In this document: piece by piece, positions 42,917 to 53,635 of the stretch
Numbering within the stretch: the first letter of the stretch is position 1
Layout: every line of letters starts with the position of its first letter
Assembly (NCBI RefSeq): GCF_002834385.1
Contig: NZ_PITQ01000006.1
Coordinates: forward strand, 124,001 to 188,000
Direction of reading: 5' to 3'
DNA from: Rahnella sp. AA
GTDB taxonomy: Bacteria > Pseudomonadota > Gammaproteobacteria > Enterobacterales > Enterobacteriaceae
Length of the DNA: 64,000 bases
Program-made: the position numbers and the translations under genes
Notes under the pieces: model-generated
The model's input: the letters and a program-made list of their open reading frames with translations, nothing else
Databases searched by the model: none
Told to the model about the DNA's origin: nothing

Positions 42917-45900
42917 TGTTTTCCCGCTTCTTTGTGCGTCGCCCGGTTTTCGCCTGGGTGATTGCGATTCTTATCATGATGGCCGGGGTTATGGCCATCC
43001 GCACGCTGCCCGTCGCGCAGTATCCGGACGTCGCCCCGCCGTCAGTCAAAATCAAAGCCACTTACAGCGGTGCAAACGCCGAAACCCTTGAAAACAGTGT
43101 TACGCAGGTCATCGAACAACAGCTGACCGGGCTGGATAATTTGCTCTATTTCAGTTCCAGCAGCAGCTCCGACGGTTCTGTTGATATTACCGTAACCTTC
43201 AAGCAAGGCACCAACGCCGATACCGCACAGGTTCAGGTGCAGAACAAAGTGCAACAGGCCGAATCACGCCTGCCAACAGAAGTGCAGACTGCGGGCGTGA
43301 CCGTCACCAAATCGCAGTCGAGCTTCCTGCTGATCATGGCGGTGTACGACAAAACCGACAAAGCCAGCAGTTCGGATATCGCCGACTGGCTGGTAAGCAA
43401 CATGCAGGATCCGCTGGCGCGCGTCAGCGGCGTCGGCAGTTTGCAGGTTTTTGGTGCCGAATACGCCATGCGTATCTGGATGGACCCGACCAAACTGGCC
43501 GCTTATGACCTGATGCCGTCTGACGTTGAAACTGCCATCGAAGCCCAGAACGTACAGATTTCTGCCGGGAAAATCGGGGGTCTGCCCGCTTCCAATACCC
43601 AGCAACTGACCGCCACGGTGCGCGCGCAGTCACGGCTGCAAACGCCGGAGCAGTTTCGCAATATCATCGTAAAAGGCAATACCGGCGGTGCGATTGTCCG
43701 TATCAGCGACATCGCGCGCGTTGAAATGGGCAGTGAAGATTACACCGCCACTTCACAGCTGAACGGCCATCCGGCCGCCGGTATGGCGGTCATGCTGTCG
43801 CCCGGTGCCAACGCACTGGACACCGCCACGCTGGTGAAAAATACCATCAGCGAATATCAGCGCAGCATGCCGAAAGGCTATGACGTCGCGTACCCGAAAG
43901 ACAGCACGGAGTTTATCAAAGTCTCCGTTGAAGATGTGATCAAAACGCTGATCGAGGCCATCGTGCTGGTGATCGTGGTGATGTATCTGTTTATGCAGAA
44001 TTTACGCGCCACGATTATCCCTGCGCTGGCGGTACCGGTCGTGCTGCTCGGGACTTTCGGCGTGCTGGCATTGTTTGGTTACTCAATCAATACCCTGACG
44101 TTGTTTGCGATGGTGCTGGCGATTGGTTTGCTGGTGGACGATGCCATTGTGGTGGTGGAAAACGTCGAGCGAATCATGCGCGACGAAGGGCTTTCCGCAC
44201 GCGAAGCCACCGAAAAATCGATGGGCGAAATCTCCGGTGCGCTGGTTGCCATCGCGCTGGTGCTCTCCGCCGTCTTCCTGCCGATGGCCTTTTTCGGCGG
44301 CTCGACCGGCGTGATTTACCGCCAGTTCTCCGTCACGATTATCTCCGCGATGGCGCTTTCTGTGGTCGTGGCGCTGACGCTGACACCCGCGCTGTGCGGT
44401 GCTTTCCTGCGTCACAAACCGCAATCCACCACTGGCTTCTTTGGCGGGTTCAACCGGCTATATTCCCGCACGGAGCATCGTTATGAAAACGGTGTCACGC
44501 ACGTTCAGCGCCGCCCGGTCGCGATGGTCCTGATTTACGGTGCCATGGCTGCGCTGATGGGCTTGCTGATGTGGCAGTTGCCAACCAGCTTCCTGCCGTC
44601 CGAAGATCAGGGCGAGATTATGGTGCAGTACACCCTGCCAGCAGGCGCAACGGCGAACCGCACAGAAGCCGTCAATTCCCGCGTCACACAGTGGTTTATG
44701 GATAAAGAAAAAGACAATACCAACGTCATTTTCACCATTACCGGCTTTAACTTCAGCGGCAGCGGCCAGAACGCCGGGATGGCCTTCGTGTCCCTTAAAA
44801 ACTGGGACAGCCGCCCCGGCACGGCCAACACCGCGCAATCCATCGCCGGGCGTGCAATGAAAGATCTCGCGGTGATCCGTGATGCGAAAGTCATTGCCAT
44901 GACGCCGCCGTCGGTAGACGGTCTGGGGCAAAGCAACGGCTTCACCTTCGAGCTGATGTCAACCGGCGGCACCAGCCGTGCCGACCTGCTGAAACTGCGC
45001 ACAGAACTGCTGGCGATGGCGGCAAAAAGCCCTGAGCTGCAATCCGTCCGCGCCAACGATCTGCCACAGATGCCACAGCTTCAGGTGGATATCGACAATA
45101 ACAAAGCCGTGGCGCTGGGATTAACACTGAGCGACGTCACCGATACCCTGAGCAGCGCCTGGGGCGGCACCTACGTTAATGATTTCATCGACCGTGGCCG
45201 CGTTAAAGAAGTGTATATCCAGGGCGACAGTCAGTTTCGCTCTAAACCGGCTGACCTGAACAAATGGTTTGTACGCACCAGTGACGGCACCAGCATGACG
45301 CCGTTCTCCGCGTTCGCCACCACACACTGGACCTATGGCCCGGAAAGCCTGGCGCGCTACAACGGCTCAACCTCCTATGAAATTCAGGGCGAAAATACCG
45401 ACGGATACAGCTCCGGTGCCGCAATGGCAAAAATGGAAGCGCTGGCGGATAAATTGCCTGCCGGTTCGACCTGGGCGTGGAGCGGATTGTCGCTGCAGGA
45501 AAAACTCGCCAGCGGGCAGGCGCTGAGCCTTTACGCTATCTCAATTCTGGTGGTGTTTTTGTGCCTCGCCGCGTTGTATGAAAGCTGGTCCGTCCCCTTC
45601 TCGGTCATTCTGGTGATCCCGCTCGGTCTGCTGGGTGCATCCCTTGCCGCCGAACTGCGTGGCCTGAATAACGACGTGTATTTCCAGGTCGCGTTGCTGA
45701 CCACCATCGGGCTGTCGTCGAAAAACGCCATTCTGATTGTCGAGTTCGCCGAAGCGGCGCTTAAACAAGGCAGCACACTGACCGCCGCCGCGCTGTCAGC
45801 CGCCCGTACCCGCCTGCGCCCGATCCTGATGACATCACTGGCCTTTATCGCCGGGGTGATGCCGCTGGCCGTAGCCACGGGTGCCGGTGCCAACAGCCGT

Positions 45901-46026
45901 ATCGCCATCGGGACCGGCATCATTGGCGGCACCGTGACCGCCACCTTACTGGCTATTTTCTTTGTTCCGCTGTTCTTCGTTCTGGTGAAAAAAGTGTTCA
46001 CCGGCCACAAAGACGCGCAGGAGTAA
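42916..46026 (+). CDS. RND multidrug efflux pump (AcrB family)
   Basis: A 1036-residue inner-membrane transporter with 12 helices and two large periplasmic loops. It starts MFSRFFVRRPVFAWVIAI, the HAE1 signature. The proton-relay aspartates lie in LLVDDAIVVVENVERIM (about 407-408), and the matching lysine lies in the second half. It exports hydrophobic or amphiphilic compounds, likely including antibiotics, bile salts or plant phenolics. Substrate range cannot be read from sequence. It sits between its adaptor and outer-membrane channel genes. Confidence 0.95.
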   Translation: MFSRFFVRRPVFAWVIAILIMMAGVMAIRTLPVAQYPDVAPPSVKIKATYSGANAETLENSVTQVIEQQLTGLDNLLYFSSSSSSDGSVDITVTFKQGTNADTAQVQVQNKVQQAESRLPTEVQTAGVTVTKSQSSFLLIMAVYDKTDKASSSDIADWLVSNMQDPLARVSGVGSLQVFGAEYAMRIWMDPTKLAAYDLMPSDVETAIEAQNVQISAGKIGGLPASNTQQLTATVRAQSRLQTPEQFRNIIVKGNTGGAIVRISDIARVEMGSEDYTATSQLNGHPAAGMAVMLSPGANALDTATLVKNTISEYQRSMPKGYDVAYPKDSTEFIKVSVEDVIKTLIEAIVLVIVVMYLFMQNLRATIIPALAVPVVLLGTFGVLALFGYSINTLTLFAMVLAIGLLVDDAIVVVENVERIMRDEGLSAREATEKSMGEISGALVAIALVLSAVFLPMAFFGGSTGVIYRQFSVTIISAMALSVVVALTLTPALCGAFLRHKPQSTTGFFGGFNRLYSRTEHRYENGVTHVQRRPVAMVLIYGAMAALMGLLMWQLPTSFLPSEDQGEIMVQYTLPAGATANRTEAVNSRVTQWFMDKEKDNTNVIFTITGFNFSGSGQNAGMAFVSLKNWDSRPGTANTAQSIAGRAMKDLAVIRDAKVIAMTPPSVDGLGQSNGFTFELMSTGGTSRADLLKLRTELLAMAAKSPELQSVRANDLPQMPQLQVDIDNNKAVALGLTLSDVTDTLSSAWGGTYVNDFIDRGRVKEVYIQGDSQFRSKPADLNKWFVRTSDGTSMTPFSAFATTHWTYGPESLARYNGSTSYEIQGENTDGYSSGAAMAKMEALADKLPAGSTWAWSGLSLQEKLASGQALSLYAISILVVFLCLAALYESWSVPFSVILVIPLGLLGASLAAELRGLNNDVYFQVALLTTIGLSSKNAILIVEFAEAALKQGSTLTAAALSAARTRLRPILMTSLAFIAGVMPLAVATGAGANSRIAIGTGIIGGTVTATLLAIFFVPLFFVLVKKVFTGHKDAQE

Positions 46027-46028
46027 GC

Positions 46029-47399
46029 ATGATTTTTCGTCTGAGTATTATTTCTCTGTCGCTGCTGCTGGCAGGCTGTATCTCGCTGGATCCCCATTAT
46101 CAGCGCCCCGCTGCGCCAGTGCCTGCTGTCTGGCCGGCCGGCAGCCAACCCGCAGCGACCACAGTATTGAGCGACTGGCAGCACATTTTGGCCGATACGC
46201 GCCTTAACGCGGTGGTCGCACGGGCGCTGACCAGCAACCGCGATATGCAGGAAGCCATCGCCGATATCGAAGCCGCTAAAGCGCTGTACGGGGAACAGCG
46301 CGCCAGCCTGTTCCCGACGGTGGATGCAGAACTGTCGCAGACCCGCAGCCGCACGCAGGATGCGGGTGTCAGCAGCAGTGCGACAGCCGACGGCGCGGTC
46401 AGCAGCTTTGAGATTGATTTATTTGGCCGTAACCGCAGCCTGAGTACCGCCGCAAAAGAAACCTGGCTGGCGAGCGAGTCCACGGCGCAGAACACGCGTC
46501 TGACGCTGATTTCTGAAACCAGCACGGCGTGGATCACGCTGGCAGCCGACAACAGCAACCTGAAACTGGCGCAGGACACCCAAAAAAGCGCCGCCGACTC
46601 GTTGCGCATTACACAGCTGCGCCAGAAAGAAGGCGTGGCGTCCGGCCCGGATGTCAGTTCATCGATGGCGATTTACCAGCAGGCACGCGCCAGCGTCGCC
46701 AGTTATCAGACGCTGGTTGCGCAGGACATTAACGCGCTGAACCTGCTGGTGGGGGATACCGTGCCGCAAAACCTGCTGCCGGGCACATTGGAAAGCCTCG
46801 CACCGCAGGCCATTGCGCTGGTGCCTGCCGGTGTCTCGTCTTCCGTATTATTGCGCCGCCCGGATGTGCAGGAAGCGGAACATAACCTGAAAAGCGCCAA
46901 CGCGGATATCGGTGCGGCGCGTGCGAATTTCTTCCCGACGCTGTCGCTCACCGCCAGCGCAGGCGTCGGCAGCAGTTCGCTGTCGAATCTGTTCAGCCAC
47001 GGCGCGAATGTGTGGTCTTTCGCCCCCAGCCTGAGCCTGCCGCTGTTCACCGGTGGCAGCAACACGGCGCAACTTCGCTACGCCGAAGCGGAGAAAAAGG
47101 GCCTGATCGCCGCGTATGAAAAATCGATCCAGAGTGCCTTTAAAGATGTCGCTGACGCCCTCGCCCGACGCGCAACGCTCAGCGAACAGCTGGACGCCCA
47201 GCAGCAATATGTCGCGGCCGCACAGCGCAGCTACGATCTGGCGCGCCGCAGTTACGAAACCGGTGCGGGGGACTACCTGACCGTTCTGACCGATCAGCGT
47301 TCCTTATGGTCAGCGCAGACCGATTTGATTGCGCTGCAACAGACCGATTTCGAAAACCGGATCACCCTGTGGCAGTCGCTGGGCGGCGGCGTGGAATAA
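46029..47399 (+). CDS. Outer-membrane efflux channel lipoprotein (NodT/OprM family)
   Basis: A 456-residue TolC-like lipoprotein with lipobox LLAGC17. Two outer-membrane-efflux repeats (about 60-250 and 270-450) form the alpha-barrel, with LRRPDVQEAEHNLKSANADIGAARANFFPTLSLTAS and ADALARRATLSEQLDAQQQYVAAAQRSYDLARRSYETGAGDYLTVLTDQRSLW. It completes a self-contained tripartite pump that need not rely on TolC. CAGGAGTAAGC precedes the ATG, 2 bases after the pump stop. Confidence 0.93.
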   Translation: MIFRLSIISLSLLLAGCISLDPHYQRPAAPVPAVWPAGSQPAATTVLSDWQHILADTRLNAVVARALTSNRDMQEAIADIEAAKALYGEQRASLFPTVDAELSQTRSRTQDAGVSSSATADGAVSSFEIDLFGRNRSLSTAAKETWLASESTAQNTRLTLISETSTAWITLAADNSNLKLAQDTQKSAADSLRITQLRQKEGVASGPDVSSSMAIYQQARASVASYQTLVAQDINALNLLVGDTVPQNLLPGTLESLAPQAIALVPAGVSSSVLLRRPDVQEAEHNLKSANADIGAARANFFPTLSLTASAGVGSSSLSNLFSHGANVWSFAPSLSLPLFTGGSNTAQLRYAEAEKKGLIAAYEKSIQSAFKDVADALARRATLSEQLDAQQQYVAAAQRSYDLARRSYETGAGDYLTVLTDQRSLWSAQTDLIALQQTDFENRITLWQSLGGGVE

Positions 47400-47415
47400 C
47401 CCCTCAGTTTCGGAT

Positions 47416-47435
47416 ACACCGCACGGATGCGGTGT
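47416..47435 (+). terminator. Hairpin terminator after the RND operon
   Basis: ACACCGCA (47416-47423) pairs perfectly with TGCGGTGT (47428-47435) over four bases. Only a short TT follows directly, with TTTTT 15 bases on, so efficiency is uncertain. Confidence 0.6.
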
Positions 47436-47559
47436 TTACCCGATGTGCCTTTTTAACCTTCAGATAACAACTCCCCTTGTTTCGTCACCTCTTAGGCGTT
47501 ATTAATACCCCCATGATTGACATGCCACAGTAATGATTACCCTGTAAGGAATACGCGTT

Positions 47560-47943
47560 ATGAACAGAGAACTGAATGATTTTGAACGTTTTGTCATTGA
47601 GAACAAAGGGACAGAGCGGCCTAACACCGGCGAATATAACGACCATTTTTCACCCGGACGTTATGTCTGCAAAAGATGCTCAGCTCCGCTGTATACCTCA
47701 GCGCATAAATTCGAGTCCCACTGCGGCTGGCCAGCTTTTGATGATGAAATTCCGGGCGCGGTAGAACGGGTGCCTGATGCTGACGGGCGCAGAACCGAAA
47801 TCGTCTGTGCTAACTGTAAAGCACATTTAGGGCACGTCTTTGAGGGGGAATATCTGACCGAAAAGAATTTGCGTCACTGTGTTAATTCAGTTTCGCTTAT
47901 TTTTGAAAGCGCCGATGAGCAAGGGAATTATCATCAGGCGTAA
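47560..47943 (+). CDS. msrB: Peptide methionine-R-sulfoxide reductase
   Basis: A 127-residue repair enzyme reducing methionine-R-sulfoxide with thioredoxin. Zinc ligands are C37 and C40 (YVCKRC) and C83 and C86 (VCANC); the catalytic cysteine is C107 in [10 protein letters not shown], and C55 ([10 protein letters not shown]) can act as resolving residue. AAGGAATACGCGTT precedes the ATG. It is monocistronic. The N-terminus has an extra approx. 28 residues rich in acidic residues compared with the catalytic core. Confidence 0.95.
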   Translation: MNRELNDFERFVIENKGTERPNTGEYNDHFSPGRYVCKRCSAPLYTSAHKFESHCGWPAFDDEIPGAVERVPDADGRRTEIVCANCKAHLGHVFEGEYLTEKNLRHCVNSVSLIFESADEQGNYHQA

Positions 47944-47952
47944 GTCCGTAAA

Positions 47953-47984
47953 ATAAAAAAAAGGGCCGCACAGGGGCAGCCCTT
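47953..47984 (-). terminator. Minus-strand terminator between msrB and bamA-like gene
   Basis: AAGGGC (47961-47966) pairs with GCCCTT (47979-47984). Read on the minus strand the stem is followed by TTTTTTTT, so it ends the bamA-like transcript about 150 bases after its stop codon. Confidence 0.65.
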
Positions 47985-48138
47985 AAAAGGAAGAACTCCA
48001 ACAATATTATAATGGCATGATGTTTTACCATAAATGGTTGCTCAATAAACATCATGCACACATTATAATTGAATCCGTATCAAACTCTATTCTCATTACG
48101 TCTGCAAAAAGTAATAAGTTTGTAAGCCGGACATATTA

Positions 48139-50559
48139 TTACCACGTTTTGCCAATATTAAACTGGAACTGTTCTGCGCTATCACCTTCATATTTCACCA
48201 GCGGCTGAGCGTAAGAGAATACCAGCGGACCTAACGGCGATTGCCATTGCAGTGCAATACCGCTGGAAACACGGATATGCATCGGATCACCATAATCCGG
48301 AATACCTGCCGCTTCGGTCGCCGACGTATTTTGCCATTTGGTATCCCACACCGTACCGGAGTCCACAAAGAACGATGTGCGCACGGAACTGGCGTATTTT
48401 TCGCTGATAAACGGCGTTGGCACATACAGTTCAGCACTGGCGATCGCCATCGCATTCCCCCCCACGGCATCGGAAGATTTATCCACCGGGCAACTGGAAT
48501 AGGACGTGTCGCTGGTCGTGCATTTGTAATAAGCCGCTTTCGGGCCGATGGTGTTAGACGAGAATCCTCGCACTGAGCTGGAGCCACCCGCATAGAAGTT
48601 GTCGTAAAACGGTACATCGTTACCGCCAATTCCTGCTGCATAACCGGCTTTGGCGCGGCCCATCAGAACCCAATCCGATTTATCACTCAGCGGAATGTAA
48701 TGGTTGGCGTCAAAGGTAATCTTGTAATAACTATCATCCGAGCCCGGCGTGGTCACTTTTGCGCTTAAGCTGGCGCGGGTGCCCGATGACGGGAAGAAAC
48801 CCCGGTTGAGATCGTTATACGCCCAGCCTACACTGGCGAAAAAGTCGTTGGTGCGCAGTTCGGCGGTACTGTTGCCGGATGTCACCACGCCCGGCTGTAC
48901 GCCACTGGCGTTCAGATAACGCCACACCGCCACCTGGGGTTCCATATCGCTCAGCGTGCTGTGAACATAGTCCAGCCCCAGGTTCAGCGTATTATTTTCA
49001 CTGACCGGCAGGCCAAGATTAACGCCCGTGCCGTAGCTTTGCAGGTTGTACGCAGCCAGATCATCATCTTCAGCGTCGTAATGGTTGTAGAACACTTTGC
49101 CGCCAAGGCTGATACCGTCGACGGTGTAATACGGATTAGTGGCCGAGACTTCAACATATGTCTGGTAGGTATTTCGGGTTCCGCTGAAACTGACGGTATT
49201 ACCGCTGCCCAGCCAGTTATCCTGCGTCACGCCAAGCTGATAGCTGATACCGCTGTCGGTGCCATACCCGATACCGACGTTGAAAGTGCCGGTGTTGCGT
49301 TCTTTGACTTTGTATATCACATCAACCTGATCGTTTGATCCCGGAACAGGCTGTGTATCGACATCCACCGTCTCAAAATAGCCGGTCCTGTTCAGGCGGT
49401 CTTTGCCCTTTTGCACCAGATCATTGCCCAGCCACGCGCCTTCCATCTGCCGCATTTCGCGGCGCAGCACTTCATCTTTCGACGTGTCATTGCCTTCAAA
49501 ACGAATCTGACGAACGGAATACCGGTTGCCGGTGTCGACACTGATCCGCAGTTTGACGGTTTTAGCAGCGTCGTTAATATCACTCTGTGTGGTGACGTGC
49601 GGATAAGCATATCCGTAGCGTCCCAACATATTTTTAATATCGCCTTCGATTTTGGTGACTTTCGCACCGCTATATAATTCGCCAGATGGGATCACCGCCA
49701 GCGCTTCGATTTCTGCCGAATGCCCGGCCATACTGCCGCTGACCTCGACTCCGGAAAATTTATATTGTTCGCCTTCCGTAATATTGACGGTAATATAAAT
49801 CCCTTTCTTATCCGGCGTTAAACTCACCTGTGTTGAGTCAATAGTAAAACGCGCATAACCCCGGTCGAGATAAAAGCTGCGAAGCGTTTCCAGGTCACCG
49901 GACAGTTTTTGTTTTTGATATTTTTGATCCCCCAGAATATTCCACCAGGGCACCTGATCGCGCAGCTGAAAATGAGCAACCAGGTCATCGTTGGTGAAAG
50001 CTTTATTCCCCACAATATTGATTTGCTGAATTTTAGCCGAAACCCCTTCCGTAAAGACAAATTTCACATCCACACGGTTACGCGGCAACGGCGTCACCAC
50101 CGCTTTCACGCTGGCGCTGTATTTACCGACGCTGTAATAGAAATCTTCCAGGCCGTGCTCAATTGAGGAAATCGTGGTGCGATCCAGCGCATCGCCGACG
50201 CGGACCCCGGAGGCATCCAGGTTCTGTTTCAGCATGTCATCTTTGATAGCCTTGTTGCCAGAGAAGGTAATGCTGGCAATGGTTGGCCGTTCTTTCACCT
50301 GCACAATCAGTGTATTATCCTCCTCCAACACCTTCACATCTTCAAAATTCCCGGTCGCAAACAGCGAACGAATTGTCTGGCTGATATCGTCATCCGATAT
50401 CGTATCCCCCACACGCACCGGGATGCTCAGCAAAGCCGCACCGACGGTTACCCGCTGCAACCCTTCGACGTGAATGTCCTTTACGACAAAGCCGCCGGCG
50501 GCATAAACCGGGATACTGCTGAACAGCAGCGACGCTAAGAGTATTTTTTTCATTGTCAT
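48139..50559 (-). CDS. BamA paralogue (outer-membrane protein insertase)
   Basis: An 806-residue Omp85 protein very close to E. coli BamA (810): signal peptide (about 1-22), five POTRA domains (about 24-420, for example [34 protein letters not shown]) and a 16-strand barrel with the lid-lock motif in [15 protein letters not shown] and the typical end FNIGKTW. The housekeeping bamA normally lies between rseP and skp/lpxD; here the gene stands alone, flanked by msrB and a regulator, so it is most likely a second copy. Two starts are possible, ATG 50559 and ATG 50553. Extracellular loops differ from E. coli, including [18 protein letters not shown] in loop 6. Confidence 0.93.
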   Translation of the reverse strand: MTMKKILLASLLFSSIPVYAAGGFVVKDIHVEGLQRVTVGAALLSIPVRVGDTISDDDISQTIRSLFATGNFEDVKVLEEDNTLIVQVKERPTIASITFSGNKAIKDDMLKQNLDASGVRVGDALDRTTISSIEHGLEDFYYSVGKYSASVKAVVTPLPRNRVDVKFVFTEGVSAKIQQINIVGNKAFTNDDLVAHFQLRDQVPWWNILGDQKYQKQKLSGDLETLRSFYLDRGYARFTIDSTQVSLTPDKKGIYITVNITEGEQYKFSGVEVSGSMAGHSAEIEALAVIPSGELYSGAKVTKIEGDIKNMLGRYGYAYPHVTTQSDINDAAKTVKLRISVDTGNRYSVRQIRFEGNDTSKDEVLRREMRQMEGAWLGNDLVQKGKDRLNRTGYFETVDVDTQPVPGSNDQVDVIYKVKERNTGTFNVGIGYGTDSGISYQLGVTQDNWLGSGNTVSFSGTRNTYQTYVEVSATNPYYTVDGISLGGKVFYNHYDAEDDDLAAYNLQSYGTGVNLGLPVSENNTLNLGLDYVHSTLSDMEPQVAVWRYLNASGVQPGVVTSGNSTAELRTNDFFASVGWAYNDLNRGFFPSSGTRASLSAKVTTPGSDDSYYKITFDANHYIPLSDKSDWVLMGRAKAGYAAGIGGNDVPFYDNFYAGGSSSVRGFSSNTIGPKAAYYKCTTSDTSYSSCPVDKSSDAVGGNAMAIASAELYVPTPFISEKYASSVRTSFFVDSGTVWDTKWQNTSATEAAGIPDYGDPMHIRVSSGIALQWQSPLGPLVFSYAQPLVKYEGDSAEQFQFNIGKTW

Positions 50560-51192
50560 TTAACGAAAGTCTTCCGAACAGTGAATGTTGGAAATCATCC
50601 TTTCCAGCACTGCGCTCTGTCATTAAGGCTGGTGAGTGATCTGTGCCCGCTGTTTTTCCTGCTGATAAAATCCACCGCGAACGGAAAGATTTTGCTCACA
50701 GAAAAAACAACCTCGCTAACAGACTGTGGGATATACCGGAGGTTCATCGGCGAAGTTTTGATTTTCATAAAACACGGGATTCGATTACGCATTACTTACG
50801 TTATTTTCACGAGGCGTACAGTTGTGGCTTTCAGTAAGGAACACGGCGGCTTCGCGGCGGAGAAGGAGAGGTGCCCTCATTTGGGTTGACGGTGAAACGT
50901 CATCCTTTGAAATAATAGTAAACAGAGATTCACGCCACCTGTTTATTATTAAATCCGGCTAATGATTCCCGCTTAAAATAATAGTGTAAATTATCACGAA
51001 AAATAACAGCAACGTCTCTAGGATTTTTGCTTTCGTTGTTATTTACGAGAGAAGTTAACATCCTTTCACAAAAATTAACATTATCAGCAAGGCTGAATTA
51101 ACCCGGCTGTGACGCGTTTCAAAATATAAAAACGCTCTCTCCTGTATATTTATCGGGTAAATATCTTACCGTTGGTATTGCAGGCAGGCTTA
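50560..51192. other. Long intergenic region between bamA-like and PocR-kinase genes
   Basis: About 630 bases between divergent genes. A 102-codon open frame (50581-50889) has no recognisable composition or ribosome site and I do not support it. The right part is AT-rich. It contains an inverted repeat ATATTTA/TAAATAT (51146-51164) and a TGTGA half-site at 51109-51113 that could belong to a weak CRP site before the kinase gene. Confidence 0.5.
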
Positions 51193-52422
51193 ATGAATAA
51201 CAAATATAAACTGCATGAATTTCTTGATGTAAAAAGACTTCAAACTCTCCAGGACAATTTCAGTAAATCCATGATGATCGCCCTGGTGGTGGTGGATCAG
51301 GACGGCGTGCCGGTGACGCAGGCCAGCGGGTTCTCTGATTTTTGCGCCCGCTCACGCCTCAACGAGGCGCTTGCGACACACTGCTATGAAAGCGATAACG
51401 CCGGGGGCCGCGCGGCCATGCAGGCGGGGAAACCGGTAGTCTATCGCTGCTACTGCGGATTCGTGGAATTCGCTGTGCCGATCATGATCAATGACCATTA
51501 TCTGGGCGCGTTTATCTCCGGTCAGGTGAAAGTCGAGGAAGAGAAAGAAAATACCATTCCCTACATTCTCGATAATCATGAAATATGGAAAGAAAATACG
51601 TGGCTGATCGACTTACATCAGGATGCCAAACGGATGCCTTACGACCGTTTTGAATCTACGGCATCGACATTACTGCACGTCTCTTCTTATCTGGTCGAAC
51701 AGGCGCACACCAATAATATTCAGCGTGAACTGCACCGCAAAGATCTCGAATTGACCGACGAGCTGCGTAAACGCGTTGAGATTGAGCGTTCACTGCATGA
51801 GGCCGAATTTAAAGCGCTGTCGTATCAGATTAACCCGCACTTCTTATTTAATGTATTAAATACTATTGGCCGTCTGGCGTATCTCGAAGATGCCCAGAGA
51901 ACCGAAACGATGGTGCATGATTTTTCCGATATGATGCGCTATTTATTACGCAAAAATAATCACGGGCTGATTACGCTGAGCCATGAAATTAATTATGTCA
52001 CCAGCTATATGTCCATTCAAAAAGTCAGAATGCACGATCGTTTTGATTATCACTGCGATATCCCGGAAAAGTATTCTGACGTGGTTTGCCCGTTCCTGAT
52101 TTTACAGCCGCTGGTCGAAAATTTCTTCAACTACGTTGTCGAACCGCGCGATACCAGCAGCCAGCTGCGGATCAGCGCCCGCGACGACGGCCACGATGTC
52201 ATTCTGGAAGTCAGTGACAACGGAGATGGCATTTCACAGGCCGATATCGCCAATATTTTATCCGGCGATGAAAACCGTCAGAAAGGCGGTATCGGTATCA
52301 ATAATATTAAAAACCGGCTTCAGCTGTTATTCGGGGAAAACTATGGGCTGGAAATTTACAGCGCCCATAAACCCAGAATGGGCACCACGATTACACTGAA
52401 ATTCCCCATGCTGGAAGCCTGA
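51193..52422 (+). CDS. PocR-domain sensor histidine kinase (LytS-type)
   Basis: A 409-residue cytosolic kinase. The N-terminal PocR ligand-binding domain (about 8-170) has conserved cysteines C51, C64, C86 and C88 ([13 protein letters not shown]). A short coiled coil (about 175-207) leads to a His_kinase domain with H216 in [15 protein letters not shown], and a HATPase domain with [11 protein letters not shown] and VSDNGDGIS. PocR domains sense small hydrocarbon diols such as 1,2-propanediol, fitting the microcompartment substrate. ATG 51193 is the most natural start; its ribosome site is weak. The response regulator follows 18 bases later. Confidence 0.9.
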   Translation: MNNKYKLHEFLDVKRLQTLQDNFSKSMMIALVVVDQDGVPVTQASGFSDFCARSRLNEALATHCYESDNAGGRAAMQAGKPVVYRCYCGFVEFAVPIMINDHYLGAFISGQVKVEEEKENTIPYILDNHEIWKENTWLIDLHQDAKRMPYDRFESTASTLLHVSSYLVEQAHTNNIQRELHRKDLELTDELRKRVEIERSLHEAEFKALSYQINPHFLFNVLNTIGRLAYLEDAQRTETMVHDFSDMMRYLLRKNNHGLITLSHEINYVTSYMSIQKVRMHDRFDYHCDIPEKYSDVVCPFLILQPLVENFFNYVVEPRDTSSQLRISARDDGHDVILEVSDNGDGISQADIANILSGDENRQKGGIGINNIKNRLQLLFGENYGLEIYSAHKPRMGTTITLKFPMLEA

Positions 52423-52440
52423 CAGACCGGAGAAATAAAC

Positions 52441-53493
52441 ATGTATAATATTGTTATTGTCGAAGACGAATTAATTGAATCTGAATCCCTGCGGCGTATT
52501 GTTTCGCAATATGTCGATAACGCGGTTGTTCATGAAGCGTCAACCGGAAAAAAGGCCATCCAGCTGATTGACGATCTCGAGAAAATTGACATGATGTTTG
52601 TCGATATTAATATTCCGCTGCCCAACGGGAATCAGGTCATCGAATATCTGCGCACAAAAAATAACGACACAAAAGTGATTGTTACCACTGCCAATGATGA
52701 TTTCGAAATTGTGCGCAGCATGCTGAATTTAAAAGTGGACGACTATTTGTTAAAACCGGTGAAAAAAAGCACGCTGACTGACGCCATCAAAAAAACGCTG
52801 GAAGTGAATGATGTCGATATCGCCGCGTCACGGGCGCTGAAACAGAAAATAGTATCCATGATTGAATCCTGTGATTACCCCCGGTGGCACAGCTTTTTAT
52901 TCAACACCCTCGATGACGCCTGTGTGGGCACTACGTCCGGGGTCAGCCAGCGTAAATTGCTGACCGATGTTCTCGAAATACTGCATCAGCATCTCGCCTC
53001 GCAGGGCGATAAAAGCATTCCCACCGGCAAAAAAGTGGCGGCACTTATCCAGGAAATACACCAGTGCGGGATACCTTCCCATGCGTATTATCGTGTAATG
53101 TCCTCCCTGTTCGACGCCAGCGAAGAAACGTTCGATTATTCACTCAAACATGCCAGCGGCACGATGGATTTCATCGATCGCGCGAAATTCCATATCGAAA
53201 AAAACATCCTGAAAAACCTGACGCTCGACGAAATTGCTGCCCGCTCTTTTGTCAGCTCCTGCTATCTCAGCCGTGCGTTTAAGAAAATTACCGGTGCCGG
53301 TTTTTCCAATTACATTGCCAGCCGGAAAATTGGCGTTGCCAAATCGTTATTGCAGTTCAGCGATCTCAAAATCAACACCATCGCGCTCGAACTGTCTTAT
53401 CAGGATGCGAATTATTTCTGCCGGATTTTCAAAAAAGAGACCGGAATGGCGCCGTCCGATTTTCGTAAAATTGTCGCGCCGCAACCCGTTTAA
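52441..53493 (+). CDS. AraC-type response regulator for the microcompartment locus
   Basis: A 350-residue regulator: receiver domain (about 1-120) with acidic ED (8-9), phospho-accepting D55 in MMFVDINIPL and Lys in LLKPVKKS; a central linker; and a C-terminal AraC double helix-turn-helix (about 245-345, LTLDEIAARSFVSSCYLSRAFKKITGAGFSNYI and INTIALELSYQDANYFCRIFKKETG). Together with the PocR kinase it resembles a two-protein version of the PocR activator of pdu/cob genes. Likely targets are the metK-shell unit downstream and the pduA promoter at 63 kb. Confidence 0.9.
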   Translation: MYNIVIVEDELIESESLRRIVSQYVDNAVVHEASTGKKAIQLIDDLEKIDMMFVDINIPLPNGNQVIEYLRTKNNDTKVIVTTANDDFEIVRSMLNLKVDDYLLKPVKKSTLTDAIKKTLEVNDVDIAASRALKQKIVSMIESCDYPRWHSFLFNTLDDACVGTTSGVSQRKLLTDVLEILHQHLASQGDKSIPTGKKVAALIQEIHQCGIPSHAYYRVMSSLFDASEETFDYSLKHASGTMDFIDRAKFHIEKNILKNLTLDEIAARSFVSSCYLSRAFKKITGAGFSNYIASRKIGVAKSLLQFSDLKINTIALELSYQDANYFCRIFKKETGMAPSDFRKIVAPQPV

Positions 53494-53500
53494 CCGGCCT

Positions 53501-53538
53501 GCGACGGGCACGCCTGATTTTGTGCGCGTGCCCGTCGC
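53501..53538 (+). terminator. Long GC-rich hairpin between response regulator and metK
   Basis: GCGACGGGCACGC (53501-53513) pairs perfectly with GCGTGCCCGTCGC (53526-53538). No T run follows, so it may be a Rho-independent-like pause, a processing site or a stabilising element rather than a full terminator. Confidence 0.55.
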
Positions 53539-53635
53539 GTGGGCAAAAAAGTCCACCTTACCAGCAAGATAGTTCACGCCAGTTTCGCCGCTTGCCGCCT
53601 ACCATGGGGTACCCTCTGAGAAACGTGGCGCGACT

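Noticed and set aside
50581-50889. 102-codon frame in the bamA-kinase intergenic region
   Set aside because: No ribosome site, no recognisable domain, composition unlike neighbouring genes.
51109-51124. CRP site before the PocR kinase gene
   Set aside because: One good TGTGA half-site but the second half matches poorly; noted only in the gap description.
53540-53635. SAM riboswitch before metK
   Set aside because: No pattern of SAM-I, SAM-II or SMK-box type could be traced; only a simple hairpin lies upstream.
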